From the NCBI GenBank assembly GCA_023055505.1, contig JALIRH010000095.1, positions 372,001-436,000 on the forward strand: a DNA stretch of 64,000 nt, written 5' to 3'. The position numbers were made by a program, and so were the translations under genes. The notes beneath the pieces are model-generated. The model was not told where the DNA came from and made no database searches. It saw nothing but the letters and a program-made list of their open reading frames with translations. Shown piece after piece: positions 23,057 to 32,870 of the stretch. Origin of the DNA: Callipepla californica brunnescens. Lineage: Eukaryota; Chordata; Aves; Galliformes; Odontophoridae. Position 1 is the stretch's first letter. Each line of letters starts with the position of its first letter.

Positions 23057-23147
23057 TAGAGACCCACAGCGACCCATAGCAGGACCCACAGTGACCCACA
23101 GCAAACCATATTGGGACCCATAGCGGGACCCAGAGAGACCCACAGAC

Positions 23148-23510
23148 TGTTACAATGAAGGGTCGGGAACCCAGCTTGATGCTAGCTAATGTTCCATTTA
23201 TTAAGCAACAACTCAAAGCTTAGATAGACAGAGAAGCAGTGTGTGTTAGGATCTAACTGGGGGAAGCTACAAGGATCTAATTGAGGGAATTTACACTCCT
23301 CAGTGTTAACAGGTCAAGAATATAAAACACTCCTAGTCATCTAAACAAACAGTTTCTTATTGCTATCCATTACTGTCTTCTGTTTCTTTTCACTCCTTAG
23401 ACATGGTTGTCTCAAGCTTATCAGCTTATCTTTACACAGCCTACGTCCAAGGTTTATGGCCTGATTCCTGCTTAGCTAACAGTTCCGTCTGACTCCCACT
23501 TTTGCCATCA
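23148..23510 (-). mobile_element. 3' LTR of the minus-strand ERV
   Basis: A 363-bp LTR whose plus-strand ends are TGTTACAATG and GCCATCA, i.e. TG...CA. A minus-strand AATAAA lies at 23197-23202, close to the outer end as expected for R-U5. It is immediately preceded (minus strand) by a purine-rich tract at 23511-23532. The left flank is the 10-bp minisatellite. The matching LTR is absent, so a target duplication cannot be tested. Confidence 0.75.
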
Positions 23511-23532
23511 CCCACTTCTCCCCCTTTCTGTT
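23511..23532 (-). other. Polypurine tract of the minus-strand ERV
   Basis: Minus strand reads AGAAAGGGGGAGAAGTGGG directly before the LTR start, the plus-strand primer site of reverse transcription. It fixes the inner LTR edge. Confidence 0.75.
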
Positions 23533-23560
23533 ATGAATATTTTCTTTGTAGCATTGTCAA

Positions 23561-24680
23561 TCATCTTTTTGCGCACATTGTAAAATGCAAGGAAGTAACA
23601 GCAAAAGCGTTACAACGATCATCGCAATGTAGCACATCATTTTTAAGATACTGTGGAGCCATCCGGTGAGACCCCCATCCCGAGAATAATTTGTCCAACC
23701 AGTCCCAATCCCTCTGTTCCTGCAGTTTCTTCACTCCATCCCGTATGGTCTTGATACTTGCTTGAATTGAAACGGAATGTTCTGACAGGTTCATGCAGCA
23801 CATTCCTTCGAAATCCTCCCAGCCATGGCCTTGCGCCAGAAGTAGGAAATCAGTAGCAGCGCAATTTTGTGGCGCAGCATGTCTGACACTGTCCGCATCA
23901 AGTAAAAGACCTGTTAAAGCTAAACTAGTGGCATTTCCTTGTTTTGCTAAGCAAGAACCCAGTTTGTTCAGTGTTGCCAAAGCTTTAGCAAGAGCAACCT
24001 GCGGTGTGAAAAAGGAAACGGCTCCTATGGTCTCCCTGTTCCAAAACTTCATGTTATCATCACAATCTGATCTGAAGGTGTGGGTCATTCTCCTAAAACG
24101 GTGATGAGAATATTTCTTTCTCCATTGCAAGACAGTTGTCTCATTTCGGGTAAGGATGGTTAAACGCCCGAGACTACATGGCCCACCTCTAATGTAAGAA
24201 GGAATGGCAGGCCATGCCCGGTCAGCGCAACTACGGAAAACTCCATCTGGTAACTGTAAAGGAGCATTTACTGATTTTGAAAGGCTGGGTGAGGTGTAAT
24301 TACACCACAGAGTTTGGTTATTGATGGCTGCGTCTACGGGACTGACATCCCATAGTTTGGTTTTATTTTTTCCAGTAGAATGGAATCTCAGGCAGAAGTC
24401 CATTCTTATAGATCCTAAGAAATCTATTTCTTGTGGCTCTAATTTGGCAGACGGAAGATATGGAACCCATCCATCCCAATTATCTACCGAATTTGTGCCA
24501 GTAAAGATTGCTCGTGAGGGACCAGGGATTGGCCACTCGTCTATGGGAAAGCCCACCAAGCGGGTAGAGAAGGGATTTTGTGCAGTTGCAGTGGCTAAGC
24601 AAAGTGTTTCCTGATGAGTAATATTAGCAAGTGTAAGCCACACATTCGTTTTTGGGAGGGTAATAAAACCAGTAGAGAGT
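23561..24680 (-). pseudogene. ERV env remnant (short SU plus TM)
   Basis: One open stretch of about 360 codons (23561-24643, no ATG at its start) encodes the end of a surface subunit and most of a transmembrane subunit. The signature region has a GMCC motif of the CX6CC type, but the first cysteine of the motif is replaced by tryptophan (HGWEDFEGMCC). This would remove the bond normally formed there. Near 23690 the frame is shifted: the hydrophobic membrane anchor continues in a different frame, so the displayed C-terminus is not the original one. The surface subunit is much shorter than usual. Non-functional. Confidence 0.75.
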
Positions 24681-24720
24681 CCTGAAATTTCAAGAAGTCA
24701 AGTCCATACAGTAGCTGGTC

Positions 24721-25560
24721 TCATCCTTCCTTGGTTGTGTTTTCATCTGTTGTCGACCAAGTCTGTTCCTCGCGGTATGGTTTCACGTTCTTCGCAGGAA
24801 TCCACCTGGGGCCTTTTCCTGTGGAGACACAAGCATAACCTCTCCCCCATGTGACAAGAGGATATGGCCCCATTATCATACCTGTTTCTGGGTGGCGAAT
24901 CAACACCGGAGCCTTGATTCTTCTTTCCAATGTGATATTCGAACTAAAATGTCGGACTATCGGGGGATTGGTATCTAGCAGAGAAGAATTCAAAAAGTGA
25001 AAACATAAAGAGCTTTATGTAGTCGCTCCTCAGGAGGGGAAGCTCCCATTCCCCCTTTCTGTTGTGCTAATAGACGCTTTAAAGATTGGTGTGACCGCTC
25101 AATTGACCTGGAGGGGAATGAGGGATCGCGGTGATGTGCATAATGCCCCAAGAATCCAGGAAGGCTTTTGTCGCAGCAGAGGTATATGCAGGACCATGAT
25201 CTGTTTTTAATTGGGAAGGGATACCTAATGTAGCAAAAGCACGCAGCAAACGCTTGCGAACATCTCGTGCCTTTTCTCCTGTATGACAAGAGGAAAATAA
25301 AGCTCCGGGAAAAGTATCAATCGAGGAATGTGTATATTTCAGCTTACCAAACCATGGGTAATGTGTGACATCCATTTGCCATAGCTGGAGGCTCTGCAGA
25401 TCTCTGGGGTTAACCCCCCCTGCTATTGATGGGAAAGAATGCCTCTGGCAGTCGGGACATACCGCTGTAATGTTTGATGCTTGTTGGGAGGTAAGCCCAG
25501 ACTGTCGTTTAAGACCTCCAGCATTCTGATGAAAGAAGGAGTGGCTAAGTTTAGCTTGCG
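24721..25560 (-). pseudogene. ERV integrase remnant
   Basis: Across two frames the integrase parts are in order. First is a zinc-binding N-terminus with His-x3-His and Cys-x2-Cys (about 25430-25550). The catalytic core follows, with aspartates in MDVTHYP (about 25370) and KTDHGPAY (about 25195). The glutamate of IERSHQSLK (about 25095) comes next, in another frame. Last is a C-terminal SH3-like domain (GPYPLVTWGRGYACVSTG, about 24830). At least one frameshift lies between the second aspartate and the glutamate, so it cannot make an active enzyme. Confidence 0.8.
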
Positions 25561-26520
25561 CTATTCGGTCTGGTAAAACACGGACATATCAGCTTGAGAT
25601 TCCCTTCTGCCGTGAAACCAGGTAAAGATGTGTGTGAGCGGATGTGCATTACAAAATAAGGATGAGTGCGGGAGTCTAAAAAAAAAAAAGTTCCTGGAAC
25701 AAAATAAACAATGAAGAGTGAGAAATATTGCGTAATATGGATGCTTCTGCTCGCTGAACAATTCCTGCAACAGAAGCTGAGTCGGTAATAGGATTGAAAG
25801 GTGTGGACCATTTCCAAAAAACTCGGACAACAGCAGCTGGTTCCACTATTTGTGGAGAACCAGAAACAATTTCAATATCCGAATCCCATTGCTTCTGTTG
25901 ATTATCCCACCATCAAATAACTGATTTGTGTGATCTTCCAGACCCATCCGTAATCTGGTAAGGGCCTGCAGCAGCTGATCACTTCTTTTTGGTGTGGATG
26001 TGAAGTGAACATTGAGGTTCAATAGCTTGTGTGACGGTGCGTGGGAAGTAAGGCTGCCTGTATAGCTTGCCAATGCCATGCTAAAGGCATCTGCTTGCTG
26101 ATCAAGCCATTGTAAATACACATTTGTCACAGGTAAACAACTAGAGGAAAAGTCTACCCCTGATAACATCAGCAAGCGCTGCCTAGCTTTGATTCTCAGG
26201 GAAGCAAACATCTCATGCTGTGTCAGGATTGTCTTTGTCAACTGGTTTGGCAAAAAAATCCATTCAATAATGAATAGTGGGTCTGGCCTTTGAAAATCCC
26301 ACTGAAAAATTAGCGCATGAGGTTGTCGAGCAGGGTTGAGGATCATTAGAAAAAAAGGTAACTCCGGGGCACACCGATGAGCTTGTCTGTTAGTGCTAGC
26401 TGCAGCAACTTTTTGCAAGGCACTAGCCACTTCAGAGCCAAGACGGCAGGGAGAGTGTAAATCAGAATCCCCTTTCAGTAGTTCCAAAAGAGGATACAAG
26501 TCTGCATTAGAGATACCCAA
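25561..26520 (-). pseudogene. ERV RT connection / RNase H remnant
   Basis: The minus-strand frame 25846-26520 (224 codons) and shorter frames to 25551 occupy the RT-connection to RNase H interval of pol. The connection region is visible as a tryptophan-rich stretch with WDFQRPDPLFIIEWIFLP near 26240-26300. I could not place the four RNase H acidic residues with confidence. An 11-base A run at about 25680 has probably caused a frameshift. Assignment is largely by position. Confidence 0.55.
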
Positions 26521-27347
26521 GAGCGCTCAGACCCAGTTAATTGATCCCAACCATTTTTGTACATCGTGTCAATTTTTCACATCAGTTTGTCTTTGTAAGG
26601 GCTAGGGAATGATAGTCTGGGCTCTGATGCACCAGCCTAAATATTTCCATGGTGATGTTTTCTGCATTTTTTCAGGCGCAATACAGAAACCTGCCGAATT
26701 AACAGCAGTTGTAAGGAGGGCTACTGCTTCCTCCATGATCTCGTGATGTTGCGCGGCCACTAAGATGTCGTCCATCTAATGATACAATAAAACATTTGGC
26801 ATTGTGTCTGGAATGGGGCTAAGCACTTTAGCTACATACCACTGACAAATGGTGGGGCTATTTTTCATTCCTTGTGGCAGCACAACCCACTGGTATCTCT
26901 GCAACGGGGCTTGCATGTTGATGCTTGGAACTGAAAAAGCAAATGGAGGGGCATCCTCAGGGTGTAATGGACTATTAAAAAAGCAGTCTTGAAGATCAGT
27001 GCCAGTCAAATGCCAGTCTCGGGGAATCATAGTGGGTGACAGGAGGCCTGGTTGAAGGGCTCCCATATTTTCCAGAGCATCATTCATTTTTCTGAGGTCA
27101 TGGAACAAGCGCCATTGACCAGTTTGTTTCTTAATGACAAATCCAGGTGAGTTCCAAGGATTAGTGGAGGTACAGTATGTCCTTTTGCTAATTGTTCCGC
27201 TACCAAGTCTTGGAGGGCGCCAAGTTTTTCTAGCGGAAGGGGCCATTGATCCACCCATCTAGGGGTATCTGTTTTCCATATTAGCTTAAGGGCGTCGCAC
27301 CTCTCAATGGCCCCTCCCGAAAATCTGACTTGATAGTGACTCCCCAC
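26521..27347 (-). pseudogene. ERV reverse transcriptase remnant
   Basis: RT fingers and palm are recognisable in two overlapping frames (27084-27347 and 26776-27258). Motifs include NSPGFVIKK, WRLFHDLRKMN and VVLPQGMKNSPTICQ. The catalytic Y-M-D-D box is broken by a TAG codon (26776-26778) exactly where the tyrosine should be, with MDD following. A frameshift joins the two blocks near 27200. The palm then continues past MDD to about 26600. Non-functional. Confidence 0.85.
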
Positions 27348-27490
27348 TGAACCATAACATCAGGGCCCCATAAATATCATCGGAATTGGCAACACAAACG
27401 GTTTGATAGTAGCTACCCGATCTTCAGGTCCTCTGATTGGAATGAACTCAGCACTTTGCTGGCTGTTCCTTGCACCTCCCACCCCACCTA
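27348..27490 (-). pseudogene. ERV protease C-terminal remnant, truncation end
   Basis: On the minus strand this reads like the last part of a retroviral protease leading into RT, with a stop near 27367. Retroviral similarity ends at about 27490, where the sequence turns into CCCTAA-type repeat. The same ~164 bp (27327-27490) begins every later unit of the array. Confidence 0.6.
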
Positions 27491-29010
27491 ATGTATGTGA
27501 TGATTTGTATGATGTAACCCAAAACCAAACCCCAGGCCTACCCCTTCTCTCACCCTGACACTCGAACCAAACCTCCGCCTAAACCTAACCCTAATATCTA
27601 AGCCTAAGCCTAACCCTTCCAATTGCCCTAGCCCTAACACTAACCCTTTTCCTATACCTAACCCTGACCTCAACCCTGATCCTAACCTTTCCCTAACCCT
27701 AACACCAACCCGTAACATCATTTGAATCCTAATCCTATTCCAAACCTTAACCCTATCCCAAGGCCTAACCCTACTCTGACCTTTACACTCCAACTAACCC
27801 AACCTCGATCAATAAATACAAATGGAAGGAATCCTAAACCTAAACCTAAACCTAAACCTACTGCTAACACCACAAGTCAGCCTACTTTTCTCCCTAAATC
27901 TAATCACAAATCTCAAAAAATCTTTGTCCCTAACCCTAATCATAAATCCAGTCCAAACTCTGAAACTTTCCCAAAACCTATGCCTATTCCTAACACTTAC
28001 TCTTACCCTAAGTCTATCCCTAACACTAACCCTTCTCCCAGACACAACCCTAAAGCCAACACTAATCCTAACCTAATCTTTATCCTAATCCTAAACCTAA
28101 TCCTAACTCTTACCCTAATTCTAACTCTACCCTAACCCTAACTCTGACCCTCAAACCAAACCCACATTTAAGCACAACCCTAATCCCGACACCTAGCATC
28201 AGATTACCACAACCCTAACGGAACCCTAACCCTAACACTAATGCTATGACTATCCCAAACCCTAACCCAAGTACTAGACCAAACCATACCCCTATCCCTC
28301 ACTCTAAAACTAACAACCCTAACTAAACTCTAACCGTAACCCTATCCCTAATACTAACACTAATCATCTTTTAAACACCAATGTTATTCCTATTCCTAAA
28401 CCTTACCCAATCTCCAAATGAAATCCAAGGCCGGTGCCTTCTCACACCCTAACGATCAAACCAAACCTACATCTAAACCTAACCCTAAATCCAATCTTTA
28501 CCCTAAACCATACACTTGCCCTGGCCTTAACACTAACCCTTTCCCTATACCTAACCCTAACCCTAACCTTAACACTAATTTGAGGCCTATCCCTAGTAGG
28601 AACCCAAAACCTAATTGGAATCTGAATCCTGTTCTTAACCTTAACCCTAACACGACTTAACTCTACTCTGACCCTAAAAGTCAAATGAACCCTACTCCTT
28701 ACCCTAAACCTCAATCTAAACCTAAACCTAACCCTAAACCTAAACTTCACAAGAACACTCAACCTAATCCTAGCACTAACCTAAACTAAAACTAAAACAC
28801 CTTTTTTGCTAACCCTAATCCTAAATCTAACCCTAACCCCAAAACTCCCCCAAACCTGACCCTAAACCTAATCCACTCCAAAATCCTTACCCTAACCCTA
28901 ACCCCAAACACCCTAATACTAGAACTAAAGCAATCCTTCACCCTAACCCTAAAACTAACAATTTAACTTTGACCCTAAAACTCAAATTCACCCTACATAC
29001 ACTTGATGCT
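27491..29010 (-). repeat. CCCTAA-oriented half of unit 1
   Basis: About 1.5 kb of heavily diverged CCCTAA-type repeat (CCTAACCCTAA, AACCTAAACCTAAA and similar) on the plus strand, i.e. telomere repeat in the opposite direction to the 7240-17340 array. It ends abruptly at about 29010 (CACTTGATGCTACCTAGG), beyond which the strand bias flips. Equivalent blocks occur in units 2-6. Confidence 0.88.
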
Positions 29011-32000
29011 ACCTAGGTTAGGGTCAGGCTCAATCTGGGTTTTGTGTTGGGGTCAAAGGGATAGGGTTAGGGTAGAGTTCGAGTTAGGATGAAGGTAATG
29101 CTTACAGATATGTTTAGAGAATGGAACAGGGTTAGGGTTAAGGTTAGGGTAAGGTTGAAGGTTAGGCTCAGGGACAGATTTAGGGTTAGAGTTTGGGTTC
29201 CTTTTAGGTTTAGGGATAGGGTTAGGGTACGGTTAGGTATTGTACAACGCTAAGTGTTAGCTTCTGGGTAAGGGATAGGGTTAGGGTAAGGGATAGATTC
29301 AGGGTTAGGGTTAGCATTAGCATCAGGGTTAGGGTTATGGTAAGAGTTAGGATAGGGAATGGGATACAGTTAGGGTAAGGGTTAGGAATAGGGTTAGGGT
29401 TACATTAAGGTTAGGGTTAGTGTTTGGATCAGGGGTAGGGTTAGGAATAAAGTTAGAGTAAGGGCTAGGATTAGGGTTAGGGTTAGGGTAGGGATACGGT
29501 TAGGGTAGAGTTAAGGTTAGGGTAGGGTTAGGGTAAGGGTAAGGGTTAGGGATAGGGTTAGGGTTAGGGTTAGGGTTAGGTTAGGGTTTGGGTTATGGTA
29601 AGAGTTAGGATAGGGATTGTGATACGGTTAGGGTAAGGGTTAGGAATAGGGATAGGGTTTGATTAGGGTAAGGGTTATTGTTTGGATTAGGGGTAGGGTT
29701 ACGAATAAAGTTAGAGTTAGGGCTAGGATTAGGGTTAGGGTTCGGGATTGGATTAGTGTTAGGGTAAGGAATAAAGTTAGAGTTAGTGTTAGGATTAGGG
29801 TTAGGGTAAAGTAGGGTTAGGGGTAGGGTTAGGGTTAGGGTTAGGGTTAGGGTAGGGTTAGGGTTAGGGTTTGGGTTAGGCTAGGGTTAGGGTAAGGGTT
29901 AGGGTTAGGGTTAGGGTTAGGGTTAGGGTTAGGGTAGGGTTAGGGTTAGGGTTAGGGTACGGGTTAGGGTTAGGGTTAGGGTTAGGGTTAGGGTTAGGGT
30001 TAAGGTTAAATTTTTTGTTAGGGTTAGGGTTAGGGTTAGGGTTAAGGTTAAATTTATTGTTAGTGTTAGGGTTAGGGTTAGGGTTAGGGTAGGGTTAGGG
30101 TTAGGGTTAGGGTTAGGTTAGGGTTGGGGTTAGGGTTAGGGTTAGGGTTAGGGTTAGGGTTAGGGTATGCTTAGGGTTAGGGTAAAATTAGGGTTAGGGT
30201 TAGTGTTAGGGTTAGGGTTAAATTTATTGTTAGGTTTAGGGTTAAGGTTAGAGTTAGGGTTAGGGTTAGGGTTAGGGTTAGGGTTAGGGTTACGGTTAGG
30301 GTTAGGGTTAGGGTTAGGGTTAGGTTACGGTTACGGTTAGGGTTAGGGTTAGGGTTAGGGTTAGGGTTAGGTTAGGGTTAGGGTTAGGGTTAAGGTGAGA
30401 GTTAGGGTTAGGGTTAGGGTTAGGGTTAGGTAAGGGTTAGGGTTAAGGTAAGAATTAGGATAGGGATTGTGATACAGTTAAGGTAAGGGTTAGGAATTAG
30501 AGTTAGGGTTAGGGTTAGGATTAGGGTTAGGGTTAGGTTAGGGTTAGGGTTAGGGTTAAGGTTAGAGTTAGGGTTAGGGTTAGGATTAGGGTTAGGTTTA
30601 GGTTAGGGTTAGGGTAAGAATTAGGATAGGGATTGTGATACAGTTAAGGTAAGGGTTAGGAATTAGGTTTAGGGTTAGGGTTAGGTTTGTGTTTAGGTTT
30701 AGGGTTAGGGTTAGGGTTAGTGTTAGGGTAGGTTAGGGTTAGGGTATGGTAGGGTTAGGGTTAGGGTAGGGTAAGGGTTAGCATTAGGTTTAGGGTTAGG
30801 GTTAGGGTTAGAGTTAGTTTAGGGCTAGGGTTAGGGTTAGGGTTAGGGTTAGGGTTAATGTAGTTTAGGGCTAGGGTTAGGGTTAGGGTTAGGATTGGGT
30901 TAATGTAGGGTTAGGGTTAGTGCTAGGAATCAATTTGGAGGAAGGAAAAGGTATAGGAATTGGTTCATTGTTAGCGTTAGTCTTCAGGGTTAGGGTTCGG
31001 ATTTAGCACTATGTTTCAGGTTCCTTTTAGGTTTAGTGATAAGGATTAGGGGTACGTTTAGGTATTGTACAATGCTAAGTGTTAGCTTCTGGGTGGGGGT
31101 TGGGGTTAGATTAAGGGTGAGGGTTAGGGTTAGGACTAGATTTAGGATTAGGTTTAGGAATAGGTTTTCTTTGATTGTTAGGGTGAGAGAAAGGTTAGGC
31201 CTTGGGTTTGTTTTTGGAATAGTTTTGGGTTTCAGAATAGGAATTGGGTTAGTATTTGGAATCTGATTGCTTTAGTATTAGTGTTAGGGTGGGGGTTAGA
31301 AGTTAGGTGAGCGTTGTGGTAATCTAATGCTTTGTGTTAGGCTTAGGGTTGGGCTTGAGGTTGGTGTTAGGGTCAGCTTTAGTTTGAAGGTAGATTTAGA
31401 GTTTAAATTGTGGTCATGCTTTGGATTAGTTTTAGAGTTAGGGTAAGATTTAGGTTTCCTTTCAGTGTTAGGCTGTGAGAATTGTAGGCTTTGTGTTTTT
31501 GGGATTGTGTTGGGTTTAGGAATTGGAATAGTGTTTGGGATAATATTAGCGTTAAGGCTGGGGTTAGAGTTAGGTGATGGCTGTGGTAATCTAATGCTTT
31601 GTGTTAGGTTTAGGGTTGGGCTTCAATCTGGGGTTGGTTTTAAGGTCCCATTTAGATTTCAGGAAGAATTGGAGTTAAATTGAGGTAACGGTTAGGATTA
31701 GATTTAGGGTTCTGATAAGGGTTAGGTTAGGGTTAGGGTTTGGTTCCAAGTTGTTTTTAGGGTTAGGGTTAACGTTAGGTTTCAGGATAGGGTTAGGAAT
31801 ATAGCTAGGTGTTAGGTAAGGTTTAGTCCTGGGGTTTCAGTTCGGGTTAGGTGAAGCGTTAGTTTTACAGTTAGAAGACATGTTAGGGTTAGGGTTAGGT
31901 TTTGGTGTAGATTTAGGTTTAGGGTAAGGGTTAGGGATGTAGATGAAGGGTTCTCTTTAGTTTTAGGACCAGGGAAGGGTCCTAAAAGGGCCTTGGCTAA

Positions 32001-32706
32001 GGGTGAGTTTTAGTATTTGATTTAGCGTTGCGTTCAGGTCTAGGTTAGTTTGAGTGTCAGGCTGAGAGAAGGGGTAGGCCTTGGGTTTGGTTCTGGCTTA
32101 GTGTTAGGTTTAGGAATAGGAATAGTTTTGGTGTTTGGATTGGGTTTGGGGTTAGTAGTAGGGATTGGATTGGGGTTAGTGTTAGGTGAGATCTGCGGTA
32201 ATCTGATGCTTTCTTTGAGGCTTGAGGTTTGAGCTTAAACGTGGTGTTGGTTTTAGGGTAGGATTTAGGGCTAGGGTTTGGTTGAGGGTAGCATTAGGTT
32301 TAGGTTTAGGGGAAGGGTTTTGGTTAGGGTAGAGGTTAGAATTCTGGTTTGGGTTAGGAATAGGGTTCTGGACAAGGTAAGGATTTAGTCCTAGGTTTCC
32401 AGTTAGGGTAAGGTGAAGTGCTGGTGTTCTAGTTAGGAGAAGAGTTAGGTTGAGGTTTCGGGTTAGGTTTTTTTGTCGATTTAGGTTTTAGGTAAGGGGT
32501 AGATTTTAGACAACATGAGCTTTCTGGTCAGAGTAGGGTTAGGCCTTAGAATATGGATAAGATTAGGATAAATGTAGGGTTAGTTTCGGGTTTAGGTTAG
32601 TTTGAGTGTTAGGCTGAGAGAAGGGGAGGGCCTTGGGTTTGGGTTTGGTTTAGGGTTAAGATAAGGTTTAGGAATAGGAGTAGGTTTGGGGTTTGGATTG
32701 GGTTTG
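29011..32706 (+). repeat. TTAGGG-oriented half of unit 1
   Basis: About 3.7 kb of TTAGGG-oriented sequence. 29011-29820 is degenerate, 29820-30450 is nearly pure TTAGGG broken by AAATTTATTG-type spacers, and 30900-32706 is a complex G/T-rich body. It contains internal duplicates, for example TAGGTATTGTACAA(C/T)GCTAAG at about 29247 and 31064 and AATCTAATGCTTTGTGTTAGG at about 31322 and 31590. Confidence 0.88.
29820..30450 (+). repeat. Near-pure TTAGGG core of unit 1
   Basis: Runs of up to seven or more consecutive TTAGGG hexamers, the longest canonical telomere tracts seen outside the equivalent cores of units 2-6. Candidate binding platform for telomere-repeat proteins. Small hexamer-number differences between units here account for most of the unit length variation. 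Confidence 0.85.
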
Positions 32707-32870
32707 GACTTGATAGTGACTCCCCACTGAACCATAACATCAGGGCCCCATAAATATCATCGGAATTGGCAACACAAACGGTTTGATAGTAGCTACCCGA
32801 TCTTCAGGTCCTCTGATTGGAATGAACTCAGCACTTTGCTGGCTGTTCCTTGCACCTCCCACCCCAGCTA
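32707..32870 (-). pseudogene. Retroviral pol fragment in unit 2
   Basis: 164 bp almost identical to 27327-27490, the protease/RT junction of the decayed ERV. It is preceded by G-rich body instead of RT sequence, showing where the repeating unit was cut. Confidence 0.88.

Larger units (their letters stand above)
21175..23147. repeat. 10-bp minisatellite (GACCCACAGC/GACCCATAG)
   Basis: About 2 kb of alternating GACCCACAGC and GACCCATAGA units. All minus-strand frames show a 10-residue period (SLWVAVGLYG-like), so they are artefacts. Four copies of a 70-80-bp non-10-mer block carrying a CTCF-like motif interrupt it, giving a higher-order structure. Confidence 0.9.
23148..27490 (-). mobile_element. 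Decayed alpharetrovirus-like ERV, 5'-truncated
   Basis: On the minus strand the order is protease remnant, RT, connection/RNase H region, integrase, env, polypurine tract, 3' LTR: a provirus lacking 5' LTR, gag and the start of protease. The env transmembrane subunit and the integrase style resemble avian alpharetroviruses and related galliform ERVs. Several stops and frameshifts break every gene, so no function is expected. The 5' truncation point abuts degenerate CCCTAA repeat. The truncated end (about 164 bp) is reproduced in every following 5.3-kb unit. Confidence 0.85.
27327..32706 (+). repeat. 5.3-kb tandem unit 1 (5380 bp)
   Basis: First unit of a head-to-tail macrosatellite, defined here from the GACTTGATAGTGACTCC of the retroviral fragment to the base before its next occurrence. 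In this unit only, the retroviral sequence continues leftwards into the full ERV remnant. Composition in order: pol fragment, CCCTAA-type block (27491-29010), polarity switch, TTAGGG-type block with pure core (about 29820-30450), then a more complex G-rich body to 32706. Short frames repeated in every unit are low-complexity (GLGLGL, RVRVRF, LNLNLN) and not genes. Confidence 0.92.
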
